DNA of 64,000 nt, from NCBI GenBank assembly GCA_018296165.2, contig JACKQL020000138.1:1-64000 (forward strand). Direction: 5' to 3'. A model generated the notes under the pieces. The model searched no databases. It worked only from the letters and a program-made list of their open reading frames with translations, and was not told where the DNA came from. A program made the position numbers and the translations under genes. Below, piece by piece: positions 21,720-33,740 of this stretch. Within the stretch, counting starts at the first letter, position 1. Each line of letters starts with the position of its first letter. This DNA comes from Termitomyces sp. T153 (taxonomy: Eukaryota > Basidiomycota > Agaricomycetes > Agaricales > Lyophyllaceae).

Positions 21720-21987
21720 TGTGACACCCTCCCAACCACCCACAAGTGGTCATACCAGAGTAACTGCTAGCAGCCCTCCTGGCATCACAAGTCAATAGTT
21801 CTGTCTGCAAAGTATGAAGTAAGGTGCTGCCTTACATAATTACAAGTACAGTAGTTTTCAGGGATAGCATCACATGATGCTATCTATATAGTTGGCTGCT
21901 CCATTACAGTGAATTGAAAAGGGTTCTGTGTTCCTGTTGCATATTTTCCTGTGTTCTTTGGCCCCTTTGCTATTTCTACTTCTAACA
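21720..21987 (-). repeat. Putative 5' LTR remnant of Gypsy 1
   Basis: It begins TGTGACACCCTCCC and ends TTCTAACA on the plus strand. It contains a perfect 10-bp hairpin GATAGCATCA/TGATGCTATC at 21863-21884. See the 13923-14133 partner. Confidence 0.4.
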
Positions 21988-22129
21988 ATCTGACAAAAAC
22001 TTGGATCCTTCACACTCAATACTCCAGAATTCATTCAATGGTTCATGATCCAGAAGCAATCTGATGCTCTACAGGTTCTTATTCAACCCAAATTGTGAGC
22101 TGGCATGAACATCCTTCTCAATCTGTTTT

Positions 22130-22960
22130 AATATAATCTAATAAGGATGAAATGGAACATAGACAAGCCAAGGCATTTTATGCACAAACTAATAAAAATT
22201 AGTTTGAAAAGCAGATTGCTCTACATGAGCACCAAAATGCCAGATCTCATGCTATGAAAGATATTGTTAAAGAGGAAACTTTACCACCAACCAACTCAGA
22301 GGAACATCACTACATTTCAAGGACCAGAAAATTGTCTATCAATCTTCTACAATAGTTGCAGAAGCATAAAAATGACCTTGCTATAAGAGTATGTCCAGGT
22401 ATCACTAGTTTGTAGCTAAAGTACTAAAATCATAAATCAGAACTTCATGGCTAAACTCATTGATTATTTCTTGACATGAGATGTTGAAATCACAGATGAA
22501 CATTGTGAAAATCTTATCATTCAATCATCCATGAACACAAGACTTTGCATATCAACTACACTACATATGATAATTGACATGATCAAGATACAATCAATGC
22601 ACATCAACAGTCTGATGTGATGGTTCTTGCAGATAATGATGATTGCAGATTTCATCACTACTGGTATTTCCATGTTGTGAAGATTTTCCATGCAATGGTG
22701 CATATTTTAGGAAGTGGAGAACCATTTCAGTGATTAGAGCTCCTTTGGGGTTGTTGTTATGGGCTTGATTATCAAGCTAAATCAGGCCCTGTCAAGAAGC
22801 ATATGTATCAAATTGGCCCTCCAACCAATCCACCATGCACATTGTCTTTTCTCTGGTTGAGTGAATGTCACTGGAGCCATGTGAACTGGATCTGGCTATG
22901 ATAATGCTTTGACCTTGGAGAGTGAGTTACCATCAAACATTCCCTCTTCCATGATGGTTA
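22130..22960 (+). pseudogene. Plavaka-like transposase C-terminal relic
   Basis: Translating the plus strand past stops gives strings similar to the C-terminal half of basidiomycete Plavaka-type transposases. Examples are AKAFYAQTNKN with FEKQIALHEHQNARSHAMKD (22150-22260), EEHHYISRTRKLSINLLQ (22305-22350), and HYWYFHVVKIFHAMVHILGS then YGLDYQAKSGPVKKHMYQIG (22650-22820). Stops interrupt throughout. The assignment rests on remembered family patterns and is moderate. Confidence 0.45.
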
Positions 22961-23720
22961 GTGGATCTGATGTATCCAAAGTAGTGATCTCAATCAAAAA
23001 GGGGCATGGTGGCTCAGCTGGCACCATCATGTCTTTAGGGATAGCATAAGCATTCCCAAGTGGGACCAAGTGGGACCATGGGGTTGTTAGTTTGATTCCT
23101 GTGTGTAATGTGGCCTTTGGCAGAAAACACCTTAGACACTGCACCTGGCTTATTCAACACTGCCAGAAGCTACTGCCCACACCAGTCTGACTAGGGATGC
23201 TTTGTTGTATATACTGCTTTGGAACATACCAATCAGCATGTGATGCAATGAGGCATGGTGACCACCACCACACTCATGACCAATCAGAAGAAGAGAGGTT
23301 TCCCTGGTTTGACAGATTTGGGAGAGGGATCTGGACCAAGTGCTGGAAAAGGGAACTCACCAACCAAGCATGTCATGACATGGGTAGCCATGATGATAGG
23401 TGTCAGTATGGATTTGGCTGCCAAAGCACCATGTGGCCTGTCTTTGCTGTTTATGGAAATTTGTACTCCAAAAATAGTGTCTGGGCATGGGGAAGGGTTT
23501 GTTGTGAGACTCTTGCTGGGGTTCAGCTAGAGGAAGGCATGAGCTGTGCTGATTGGCCTTCATGAGCCTACACCAACCAACCACTAGTAAGCCTTGCCAA
23601 GCATAGCTGGGTTTAGAAATTGGGAGTGCATGATAGCAGAAGATAAGTAGGGATTTAATGTAGGAAGTTGTATGAACTCTAATGGGGTCAAATTGTAGTA
23701 AAGTAGCTACAAGGTGTAAC
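22961..23720. other. Unassigned repeat DNA
   Basis: There are open stretches on both strands (for example 23197-23565 plus, 22896-23144 minus), but no domain I recognise and no consistent gene model. Confidence 0.5.
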
Positions 23721-24100
23721 TGTAAGAGTGACTTCTGGAGGCTGGGGCTCAATCACACAGCTGGCAGAGGGAAATCCAAAGAGAACAAGTCTGGGGATTC
23801 CCTAGGCCAGGTGTGACACTTCAGAGGCTTCAGAAGTGTGAGAAACAACTGTACAGTATGACAGAGAAAAAAGACACAAGTGATGTGTCAGCAATTGGTC
23901 AGCAGTTACATAGGCCAGTGGCAGTGTTAAAGGGCCACACTTGTCTGAATTATTGACAGAGAACTGGTGCAGCCTGAGGGCTGAAACTAGGACCAATAGA
24001 TAGGGAAAAGGAAGGAGAATAAAGGAAAACTATAATGGAGCAAATCTGACAAGAACTGGAGGAGGAGAAGGGGAAACAAGTGAGACATCCCCTGGCATCA
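23721..24100 (-). repeat. LTR of family L (380 bp), minus orientation
   Basis: On the minus strand it begins TGATGCCAGGGGATGTC, directly after a polypurine tract (GGGGGGG, plus-strand C-run at 24101), and ends ACTCTTACA at 23721. The part 23812-24076 is an inverted match to 37290-37556. Related LTR copies are at 37258-37699 and 39768-40139. Confidence 0.7.
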
Positions 24101-24639
24101 CCCCCCCTCTATGATGCAGCACCTCGATGCACTGGGTAGAAGAAGTCACAAATTGCCTGGTCAGCTGGTGAAATAGAGTAGATGCCTCAAATTGCTTTGG
24201 GGGCATTGGGATGCCTATGGTAGAAGTCCCAGACCAAGCCTGGTGCATGAACATTAGCCTGTGGTTCCCAAGAGATGTTGATGAGCCCCAGTTATCACTG
24301 AGCATCATTTTCAGCATTCTTTTGGCATTGTGGACTTAGCGGCAGCTGACTACTTTGTATTTGACACAAGTCACAACACTCAGCACATGGGACCAAGCCC
24401 GAGGGTTAGACCAAAGCACGAGACCCTAGCAACCATGAGGCTTATTGAGCATGAGCAATATCACATGGAGTCTGGAGCTTGGGCCTAGATCATCAAGGCC
24501 TAGACCCCCTAGTGACGACTATTAGCAACCCTAGTGATCCTGGTGAACAAAATGATGTTCTTCTACCATATATGGACAAATTATTAGACGCGTACCTTTT
24601 TACTATCATTTTGTTTGCTGAGCTTACCAAGAGAATATA
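24101..24639 (-). other. 3' terminal scrap of a family L element, then unassigned
   Basis: The 24101-24190 part matches the reverse complement of 39670-39767, the stretch just before the L LTR there, so it is the 3' internal end of the same retroelement. The rest, up to the arm B breakpoint near 24640, is unassigned. Confidence 0.5.
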
Positions 24640-27107
24640 TGACTTAAAGTAATTTATATAACATTTGAGTATAGACATGGTAAGACCTGGTAAGGTTGAG
24701 TCAGCCTGGTATCCTCCTGGGATCCTCCATACCAGGATAGCATTGAATTCTTTGCACAATACAGAATGTTGCCAGATAATAATAATTTTAGCATTATGAA
24801 ATTAGGTTATATCTACCACTGAATGTGACCTTTAGATTGTATTATTATCTAAGTTATTGGCATAATGCCTTGATCAAATATTTGGTCCCAGGCCATATTT
24901 GGCCATATTTTTTGCATGACATTTTGTTGATGTTTAGTCAGGCATTAGCCCCAACTATGCCACACACTGGAACAGCCTATATGCAGCTGTTTTCTATGGT
25001 TATAGCCCAGCTCTATCTTTATAAAGATGCAGTTTATGACTACTGCCAAGATAGGGCAATTCAATGCCTTTGCTCCCTACACCTTCAAATTGCACAGACT
25101 GAGCATCCAGCCTAATCATATCAACAATCTCAGCAAGGTGGAGGTCATTTGTCACCTCCTTGTCAACTGCATTCTCCCAATGTGGTTGAACCATGCATAT
25201 ACCTATGGTATATGCTTTGTGAATGACCATTGGTCAGGGAGTGCACTGCACCCTGACCTGCTCACACAGGTCAACAACAAATGCCATTATCCACTCAGGC
25301 TCTTTGGCAAACCTCCTGCCTGAGACACATATGCTAGGTGGTACAAACTCACTGCCAAAAACCAGGAGCACTCAGAAGTGCTCCTACAACTCCATGAGAG
25401 CTGTTGTCATTTCCCCATGCATGCTACAAAATGGATTCACTATGGGGAATTGGTCATCTTCACCCACCTCTTGGATTGACTAGCAGAGGTGGTGAATGCC
25501 TCACTGGCTCACCACACACAGCTGCATCTCCAGCTAATGCCAGCGTTTCACCATTGTCAGCCAGCAATTCCCCCTGGCCCATCTGCACTCACAATCCAAC
25601 TACATCAGAGTCTATGGAACTTGACTCTCATGAGAGTACTTTTGGCCCTTGACCCTTGAGGCATGGCCATGGCAACTAATGTCACTACTCCTGCCACCAC
25701 CAAAGTTGGCACTAGTGGCTTGACCAATATGACTAATGTTGTCTCCAGAGGCTGGGCTGACACAGTGAGCAATAAAAAAGCCTCATTATCACAGATGGAT
25801 AAATGGGCAAGATAAACTACTACAAGTGGTTCAATATACAAACCATTTATATGGGCAAGCTGAGTGTCTGCTCATTGCCTCTGGAACATGCACTTGGGCA
25901 CATGTGCCAGTATGAACTCTGCCCAACTAACTTTTTAGGACCTAGTGGTCCTACCTCTCAAACATAATGCAGGGACCATCAGTGGCCTCAGTACTGTCTT
26001 ATGGTTGGGATGCCATATCCCACTCCCTTATTGCTTCTTTTTCCTTGCTGACGGTTACCTATGTGAGACAATTGACAGTCTCAAAGGGGAGTTTGTAACA
26101 GAGCATCCAGCAGACCTCCTGTTACTCTCTCATCAAAAGTAAATTTATAGATTTCTTCATTGTAGTTGTAATACCTTGGCAACATCACATACCTTCTCAT
26201 GCTCCAACAGCCTCTGAAGTGTCACACTCTCTCATCAAAAGTAAATTCATAGATTTCTTCATTGTAGTTGTAATACCTTGGCAACATCACATACCTTCTT
26301 GTGCTCCAACAGCCTCTGAAGTGTCATACCTGGGATAGGAGATCCTTAGACTTGTTCTTTTTGAATTTTTCTCTGCTAAGTGTGTAGTTATGCTTGTGGA
26401 CACTGTACAGTGCTGAATATACTTTGGATCTTCCTCTACCAGTTGTGTGACTGAGCCACAACCTCCATATTTCACCCTTACAGGTGAGGGGAGAGGTGGA
26501 GGAGGTAGACTGATTTGGACAACTCATCTCCTTTGTTCTTGGTTGCCCTAGGTTTCCTTGCATGACTGCCTTATTATAAGGCTCAGCCTGTGGAACTTAG
26601 ATGAGAACTGATGACACTCAAGGTCTAGAGGGATGAAGTTGTTAGCAATAAGTAGGGTTCAGGATGGATTAATGGTGGCAATTGATGCATACAGTGCCAG
26701 TGTAGAAGTGTTTTGCATTTGCAGAATTGATAGTACAAGATGGTGGCATGCTGACTAGTTTGGCCAATGTTTAGCCTAGGAACTAGATGACCCTGGAGTT
26801 ATGCTGGTCAGTGAATAGATTATACTTGAAAATTGATACAGCTGTCAAAGCAGGGCTTCTGTGTATCAAGAGAAGCTTAGATAGAGAGGGGTATACCTAA
26901 TCACAGGCACACCTCACAATGTGTTTTAGATGAGTTGACTTTCTTTTCTTTTTCAAGGAAATAACAACTTATTGGCTGGCAAAAAGCCAACACTCAATTT
27001 TGATTTTATGTGATAAGTAGATTTGCCATACAAAAGATGTACTGAGCTTGACTACTACTAGAGAAGTCTGTCATATGTTCACATTCCAGATGTGATGAGT
27101 TCTTCTC
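24640..27107 (-). other. 3' flank of NLR copy B
   Basis: No supported gene. It carries the same 102-bp tandem repeat (about 26120-26330) as arm A and the intact target site of Copia 1 near 25050. Plus-strand open strings around 25020-25500 (NLSKVEVICHLLVNCILP) resemble degraded coding DNA of unknown type. Confidence 0.55.
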
Positions 27108-30100
27108 TCAATCAACTGTTTTGAACATGTCATTTCCCTCTCTATACAGCCTCCACCCATCAAATTTTTCACTGGGAGTGTAGCATGTAGCAAAGTAATA
27201 CAAGTGCTCTGTTGGGAGACCCATTGACTTGCATAATCCAATGGTGCTTTCAAAATGCTTGCTTGCAGCTGTGAAGTCCCTTTTGACCACAGCAATTTCA
27301 CCAAGTGCCCTATGTGAATATGCACAGCAGCATAACTCTCCCAGTGAGGTGCAATCCTCAATGTTTTCAGTGAAGTAATCTGCTGCTTTATCAAAGTCTT
27401 CATCAGCCATTTCTATCATTCCAGCCAAATATTTGTAATCTATGACTCGCAAAGACAGATATTTGGTGGAATACTCAACAAGTGGAGTGATTAATTCCTG
27501 GGCATGTACTGTGTTACCCTCCTTGGCTATGTATCCAGCAAGTTGAGCTTTGTAATGCATAATATACAATTTTTTCTGATCTGGCATTCTTTCAATGAAC
27601 TCAAGTACCTGTGCCTGTAGTGCCTTTGATTTTTCATATTCACCTTCCTGATTGGCCAACTCAGCTAGCAGGATAGACTTCCTCCACCTCTGAGGATCAT
27701 CTTCATTATCACTTGCCTCAATCTCTTCAAAGCACTTCTTTGCAACATCTAAGTGGTTGTTTTGGAGTGCAAGAAATCCTCCAATTAAATTTATCAGATA
27801 GAGGTTATATTGTTTGTATTTCTTCTTAAAGGTGGGCAGAGACTGGAGTGTGTCAGGCCTTCCTTTGATCAGGTTGATTACCATCATCTCAAGTTCTATC
27901 CTGGTCTTTGTCCCCCTCCTCAGTCTGAACACACCAGATAAACTTGAACAATACCTCAGAGCTGTTTTCAGTAACTCCTCTGCAGCCGGAAAATTCCCCT
28001 GCCAAGAATAATATCTAGCAAGTACCCAGTTATGGGATACAAGTAAATCCAAATCCCCAACCTCAAGAGTAAGTATCTGTGCTTCTTCATAAGCTTTTTT
28101 GACTTCTTCCACTTGTCCAACAAAGTGCATAAGGTATGAAATGTTAAATAGACAGATTGACTTGCTTCTGAGAAGATTTTTTGACTTTTGTGTCTGCATG
28201 AAGAAGTTTCTCCATGGCCTGGAATTATGTGTGTTGTGTACATCTAAAGCAGATATTGCTGGGTACAGAGAAACTGAGAGGGGTGCATAGTGCCAGAGGA
28301 TATATGAAAATGAGTTTGCAGTTCTCAACACATTCAGGATGGCTTGAGTGTCCCCCTCAGTGTTTCTGAGCCAGTGAATAAGGACATGTTCAATGTTCAC
28401 ATGATCTGCAATGACAATCTGTAATTCCTCAATATGGGCAGCATAATAACTCTGGACTCCTCTGAGAAGTGAAGTATCTTTATCATAGTGACTTGATATG
28501 TATAAACGTATAGGAGCCAGAAGTGTGATGAAGTCACCATTCAGATAGGCAAGAGACTGCCTACACAAGGCATCTGCACAGGTTTCAATATTTGATACCC
28601 CAGGAAAAATTGCAGTAAGATGGGTCTTGCTAATTCCCTGTGGGAGGAAAGCAATGATTTGCAAGAGATGATGGACTGTTTCACCAAGCTTGAGAAAGGA
28701 AGGAGAATTGAGAGATGTCTCAATTGTAACAGCAAGACTTTGACTTTTACCATCCCCTGCCTCAAGTAGAGTTGCACGTTGGTGATCCCAAGCTGTAATG
28801 AGGTCTTGAGGAGACCACTCATTTTGTACAGCTGCTTGGGCAAGCAAGTTGATTGAGAGAGGGTGGAAATCAACAGCAGAGAGCAGTTTGATGAGAATTG
28901 AAGTTTCAATGGAAGGGTAATATGCATGGAAAGCCTCACATGCAGCACTCTCTTCAAGTGGTGGCACTTGTAACCTAATCCATTTCAGGTTGGGAGGCAA
29001 TACAGCTGTGCGAGTAGTAAGGAGGATGGTCACATTAGACCTAGCACCAAAGCCATCAATGGCATCTGCTATGTGTCCAGCATCCATGGTAGCATCCAGA
29101 AAGGTCTCAGCATTGTCAAGGACAAGAAGTGTTTCTGCAGTTGAAAGTGTCTTTGTTATTAGATTATAAGCATTGACTGGAGTTGCAAAGCCCAATGCCC
29201 TGGCAATATGGTCAAGGAATGTTTTAAGATTCACCTGGGTGACATTGATATTGTCAAATCGGACAAAATATCTCCTTGCTTGGAATTTGGAGACAATTTC
29301 TTCATCATTCAAAATAGCACGGGCAACACTACTCTTGCCAATACCTCCAGGGCCAATGAGAGCAACATGATGGAATTTCAGCAGAGCATCTGTAGCACTT
29401 TGGACAAGATCACTCCTTCCAACAAAAACTCGTGGCCGTGTGGGTAATACATCAGGTTCTTCAGTGGCATCCCTACAAAACAAATGAGCCAATATAATAT
29501 TGTGACCACTATGAGTACATGCATTTGAGAATGGGAAGTGATTCTAGAGTGTTCTTGGAACATTGACAAGAGTTCATCAACCTTCAGATTTGTTGAGATA
29601 TTCACTTCTGTCTGAAGAATGTCTTATTCTAATGAGAATCAGTTTTTTTGGGCATAACTCACATTAAAAAGAGTCAGAAAATGAATCAACTCATTCTTCC
29701 ATTTGTTGATAGTGTTCCGGTCAATTGTAGCATGAAAAGCCTTGGAAACTACATTCTTCTCCGTCTTTGTTTTGACTGCCTCTAGAATGTCATCTACAGA
29801 GCTGAGATACATTCAAAAACTGAGGATAGAACAGCTACAAGGGATGTTTTCTCACCTTGTCAGGTTGGTCAGTGCACGACGGATTGTCGCGTCAAGTTGG
29901 TGTTGTGGTGTAGCAGAAGTAGCACGCCAAACAACGAGGCCAATCATCTGGCATTGCTCCACGAGTTCCTGGAAATCATCCTGGTTCTCAATTGTAGTCT
30001 GAGCAAGATATGATAGGATATCATCCCATCAGTTTGTGTCCACATTACACATGGCCTAACATACCTTGATTATGTTAAGGATTCCAGTGATCGATGACAG

Positions 30101-30363
30101 TATTCCACTAACTGTTTGTGAGGGAACCACATTTTTGATCAGCTGGATAGTCGTGATTGTGTTGTCCAAGTTTGATATGGTCCGCTCATGGCTTGGGCTT
30201 TGAGGTGTCAATAGAAATGTTTCTCTTGCCACTGGTCCAATCTAATAAATAGAGCACCATTCGACTTACAATCGAGGAGCATCAGATAATCACATACCCC
30301 AGGAGTTGCGACGCTGTTCTCTTGAAAAGGGAGGATAACACTGTTCTTTCGGTGAGTTGTCAT
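27108..30363 (-). CDS. NLR/STAND receptor, helical N-domain + NB-ARC-like + TPR, copy B (992 aa)
   Basis: Exons on the minus strand are 30363-30298, 30241-30065, 29998-29856, 29801-29663, 29611-29523 and 29472-27108. Phases are identical to copy A, including the GC-AG last intron, and there is no internal stop. The P-loop GPGGIGKSS, Walker B TLLVLDNAE, LLTTRT and HPLSINLLAQ are all intact. Exon 5 is 15 nt shorter than in copy A. Its product is nearly identical to A over the last 135 residues (about 6 differences) but strongly different in the central TPR-like part (for example VSHNWVLARYYSWQGNFPAA, against DFYYQVLAGYYCWQGNFLAS in A). The gene converges on copy A across the spacer. The promoter lacks the TATA string of A. 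Function is inferred as for copy A. Confidence 0.88.
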
Positions 30364-30732
30364 TGCGACGTGGTAGTCAAAAAGAAAGAAAGGGAAACTT
30401 CTCAGGCTTGTATAAGATCACAGCGATAAGCTGTGTCCCATCACAAGGAAGGACAAATTGACCGTGGCTTTCGATGCTGCGTGCTGTGCGTGCGATGCAA
30501 CAAGATCAAGTCTCCTGTGTGACTCAGAGCCATCACTGATTTTTCAGATACAATGTTAGATCAGCGATTTGAACTTATTCTGCATGAGTCTTATTTCTGA
30601 ACATCGATTTCACAATGCATTAATTGTCCTTTATATACATACACATTAGAGGAGTCCGCGACGCAGAGATTTTTACATTGAATTTCACAAAACGAGCAAA
30701 CGGAACGATGAGCAGACGGAACGATTACAGCA

Positions 30733-31375
30733 TCTGTCCGATGTTCGCATGCACCCCTTTGACTGGAGCGTACCGGTATTAACCAAAGCTCAGCACAAGA
30801 ATAAGATGCGGCTGAGTTCACGTGTCCACGACGTATTCGCCGAGCTCACCGGCGGATGCCAGACTAAAGAGTTGTAGCCGCCGAATGGTACAGCTTCGTA
30901 GTTGACCTGAGAAAATTGAACTACTCAAATCGGGGCCTGGGAAGTCGGTATGGACGTGTATGTACCCATTGCAGAGTCAGCCTCGAGTAAATGTGCAACT
31001 CTCAACGCACGGCTGATATTTTGCGAGAAGATATTGCATGCGAGGCCGTACGTGCCGTACGTCGTGTTGTTAGCTGCCTCAATGACCTCTACTATACAAA
31101 TGTTCATCATCCACTCTCAATCAGCGTTCAACAATAAGATCTCGCACTCGAAGACGACATTAACAGGACCGAATATTTCTTCCTTGACAATCTTCATCTC
31201 GCGCTTGACGTTTGTGAAGATTGTTGGCTGGATGAGATAGCCTTCCTGGCCATGGCGTGCACCACCAATATGGACCGTCGCACCTTTGCAGTTGCCCCTG
31301 CACAACATGACACGCTATAGCGGGATACGAAGTTAACACTGTTTGCGCATAGAGTGAGGAAACATGGGAATGCAC
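30733..31375 (-). pseudogene. Aldehyde dehydrogenase 3' fragment, copy B
   Basis: The minus strand shows [20 protein letters not shown] and [17 protein letters not shown] (31117-31308), then NNTTYGTYGLACNIFSQNIS (about 31020-31080). The family TTYGLA motif carries an in-place TYG-TYG duplication. It then decays towards 30733. It is truncated in the same intron as copy A. The flanking order, TypA head to head and NLR downstream, is the same as in A. Confidence 0.8.
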
Positions 31376-31546
31376 ATCAGTGAAAATGTACTTTGAAATT
31401 TACGCCGAATCATGGGTTGACAGACAGAGTTCATATTAATAACAACACATTCACGTGATAACATGTAACTGTGACGCAACCGCCCTCATGTGTCGTGTTT
31501 CCCTCTGTGTATTGATTGGTGATATGAATTTCGATGAATAATCAAC

Positions 31547-33059
31547 AGTGGACCATGGCAAAACGACGCTTGTTGACCAGCTGACTACACTATTCTGTCA
31601 ATGTGCACTAGCATTATATACAACGGGAACTTGATTAATATCGTGGACACGTGGATTTCAGTGGCGTTGCGTTCGTTGTAGGCCCAATGACACAGACGAG
31701 GTTCGTTCTAAGCAAAGCTCTAAGCCGCAGTCTCAGGTAAGTTCGCCCCATCCCCGTCCGGCACCCTCGTCCCCAGCACCAGTGCAACCGCAACACCAAG
31801 CATGGCCCCGCTCTTCGACCTCATACTTACGCACGTCCCGCCCCCCATGCACCTCGACCGTACGCGCCCCTTCTCGATGCTCACTGTCCAAATCGAGAGC
31901 GACCCGTACGTTGGCATGCTCTACGTCGGCCGTATACATTCTGGTATTCTTCGCGTGGGCGATGTGCTTTGGGCGCTTGATGCGGAGGGGCAGACGGTCG
32001 GCGAGGGGAAGGTGAAGAAGATTTTTGCGAAGAAAGGGCCAGAGAGGATTGAGAAGGATGCAGCGGGGGCGGGTGAGATTGTTAGTGTCGGAGGGGTGAA
32101 GAATGCGGGGGTTTATGTCATACTTGTGCAGATGGAGGGGTGGGGCGAGGAGGGGCCAAAGCCGCGTCCGGTGCGTTAGCGTGCTGTTGTGCGTTCATGA
32201 TACTGATAAAATATTGCAGTCAACACCCATCGACCCACCTACAATATCGATATACGTCCAAGCCAACGACTCCCCGCTCGCTGGCACCTCAGGCACCAAG
32301 CTTACATCCCAGCTCATCCACGAGCGTATATACAAAGAATCAGAAACCAACGTCGTGCTGCGCATTCTCCCGGGACCCACCTCCCAGCGACTCGCTCGAG
32401 CTGCGCGGGCGCGGGGTGCTCCATCTTGGCGTGTTGCTCGAGACGCTGAGGAAGGAGGGGTTCGAGCTTGCAGTGGGGCCGCCGAAGGCTGTGATGATTC
32501 CCTATCCTGATGTGGAGGGGAGGATGCTCGAGCCAATTGAGGAGTGCACGGTGCTCGTTAGGGAGGAGTATGCGGGTGCAGTGGCGCAGAAGCTCACGAT
32601 AAGGGGGAGATGATCAGTTATGAGACCGATGAGCAGGGCTGGGCCAAGGTCTTATGGATATTCCGGCCAGGGGGTTGATTGGGTATAAATGGCGGGAGAG
32701 TTTGGGAATGATATGCATGGGCAGGGGTGAGAGTTTTCTGTGCCAGTGTGCGTTTTAATGCTGATGCTGGCTCTAGGACAATCAATCACATATTCAAGGC
32801 ATACATGCCTTACTGCGGGGCCATTGATACGGGAAGGAATGGTGCACTTATATCGATGGCGGCGGGCGAGACGTCGGGGTATGCGCTTGCGCCGCTGCAG
32901 GCGCGTCCGACGATGTTCGTAGGACCGGGCGAGCAGGGTGCGTGTTGTATCTCTCCTCCTTTCCTCTACTTGTCTACTCGTTACTGACTGATTCAGTTGG
33001 ATGAAGTTACACCCGGGAGGGTGAGGCTGAGGAAGGTTGGGGGGAAGAGGAGGAGGTAG
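31547..33059 (+). pseudogene. TypA/BipA-type translational GTPase relic, copy B (most complete)
   Basis: The plus strand shows G1 [16 protein letters not shown] (31551-31600). It then jumps over most of switch I to NLINIVDT (about 31630), where PGH is deleted. Domain II follows (31802-32160) with PLFDLILTHV and YVGRIHSGILRVGDVL. Then come ISIYVQANDSPLAGTSG (32240-32300), GRGVLHLGVLLETLRKEG with FELAVGPP (32410-32490), NHIFKAYMPYCGAIDTGRNG (32783-32845), SGYALAPLQARPTMFVGPGE, and a C-terminal tail TPGRVRLRKVGGKRRR with stop TAG at 33057-33059. The domain order matches bacterial BipA/TypA, but the segment between GPGE and the tail is lost and frames change. GC and CpG are normal here, unlike the NLR exon next door. 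Confidence 0.8.
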
Positions 33060-33651
33060 TGGTGTATTTAGATGGATATATGGGTAGTAATAGAGACTAT
33101 ATAGATAGTATATACCTCCCACACTTGGTGTGGTGTTCATAATTTAGACAACCCATCTCTGATTTTGGTTGGCGTATGGGTTCTTTTACATGAAATGTTT
33201 GAATGGGACTGCATCCCATCGAGTCTTGGTAATCTTGATGAACCAATCCTCTTGACACTTAGATCAATGTGTTGTGTCTTGTTTATCCTGCAAACGACTT
33301 GGAAAGGGAACCCCGTTGATTTATGAGTCACCCCACGCTTATGTTGAACGCTATATTCAAATTGCCACTGTTATTTTTGCTTGAGATCACTACTTTGGAT
33401 ACATCGGATCCACTAACCGCCATGTGAGAGACAATGTTGGACGGTAACCCCCTCAAAGCGCTATAGTAGCTAGCTCCATTTCACTTGGCTCCAGTAGTAT
33501 TCACCCAATTGGAGAAAAGACAATGCACGCGGTGGATTGATTGGAGAAGTACGATGAGTCTATGCTCGCGTTAGGGGATGATCGAGCCGCCCCTCAGTCT
33601 ACTTGTGAACGCACAATTTGCGGATTTACATAGATAATGGCGGAGTTGCAG
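33060..33651. other. Nothing recognised
   Basis: This is intergenic sequence with ordinary CpG content. No open frame or repeat was assigned. Confidence 0.5.
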
Positions 33652-33740
33652 GTTTGCTCTGGATGTTGGAAAGTCCGGTATCATTCGAGAGAGTCCCAGA
33701 AAGTTGATTGCAAGTGACATGAGAAGGAATTGCAGAACGC
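33652..33740 (+). pseudogene. MYND zinc-finger relic
   Basis: Translation gives VCSGCWKVRYHSRESQKVDC, stop, HEKELQNA. This aligns with the intact MYND finger at 35070-35160 (CSVCQKVKYCSMECQKVDWK). Two zinc ligands are changed (the YCSMEC cysteines become H and S), and a stop follows. It is a dead tandem copy about 1.4 kb upstream of the better gene. Confidence 0.7.

Larger units (their letters stand above)
13923..21987 (-). mobile_element. Ty3/Gypsy retrotransposon 1, heavily decayed
   Basis: Reading on the minus strand, gag (about 21260-19592), protease (about 18020-17607), reverse transcriptase (about 17000-16190), RNase H (about 16140-15800) and integrase (about 15351-14353) occur in Gypsy order. 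Possible LTRs are 21720-21987 and 13923-14133. Both begin TGTGACACCC on the plus strand, share TGTGTTCCT and TTTTCTTGTGTTCT-like strings, and end in AACA. No matching target duplication is visible. The element is interrupted in gag by a dispersed repeat (18682-19586). It is unusually rich in short perfect hairpins. Confidence 0.75.
24640..32300 (-). repeat. Right arm of giant inverted duplication (arm B)
   Basis: This is the reverse-complement counterpart of 920-13625. It contains the 3' flank (24640-27107), NLR copy B, ALDH relic and TypA relic. It lacks the Copia insert, the MITE and the second 82-bp unit of arm A, and therefore records the state before those events. Confidence 0.85.

Noticed and set aside
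13923..21987. A certain full-length Gypsy 1 with defined LTRs and target duplication
   Set aside because: Candidate LTRs share ends and short strings, but the outer flanks do not give a matching duplication, so boundaries are reported at low confidence.
25027..25483. Possible gene on the plus strand in the NLR 3' flank (NLSKVEVICHLLVNCILP)
   Set aside because: Stops interrupt it in both arms, and no family or start could be recognised.
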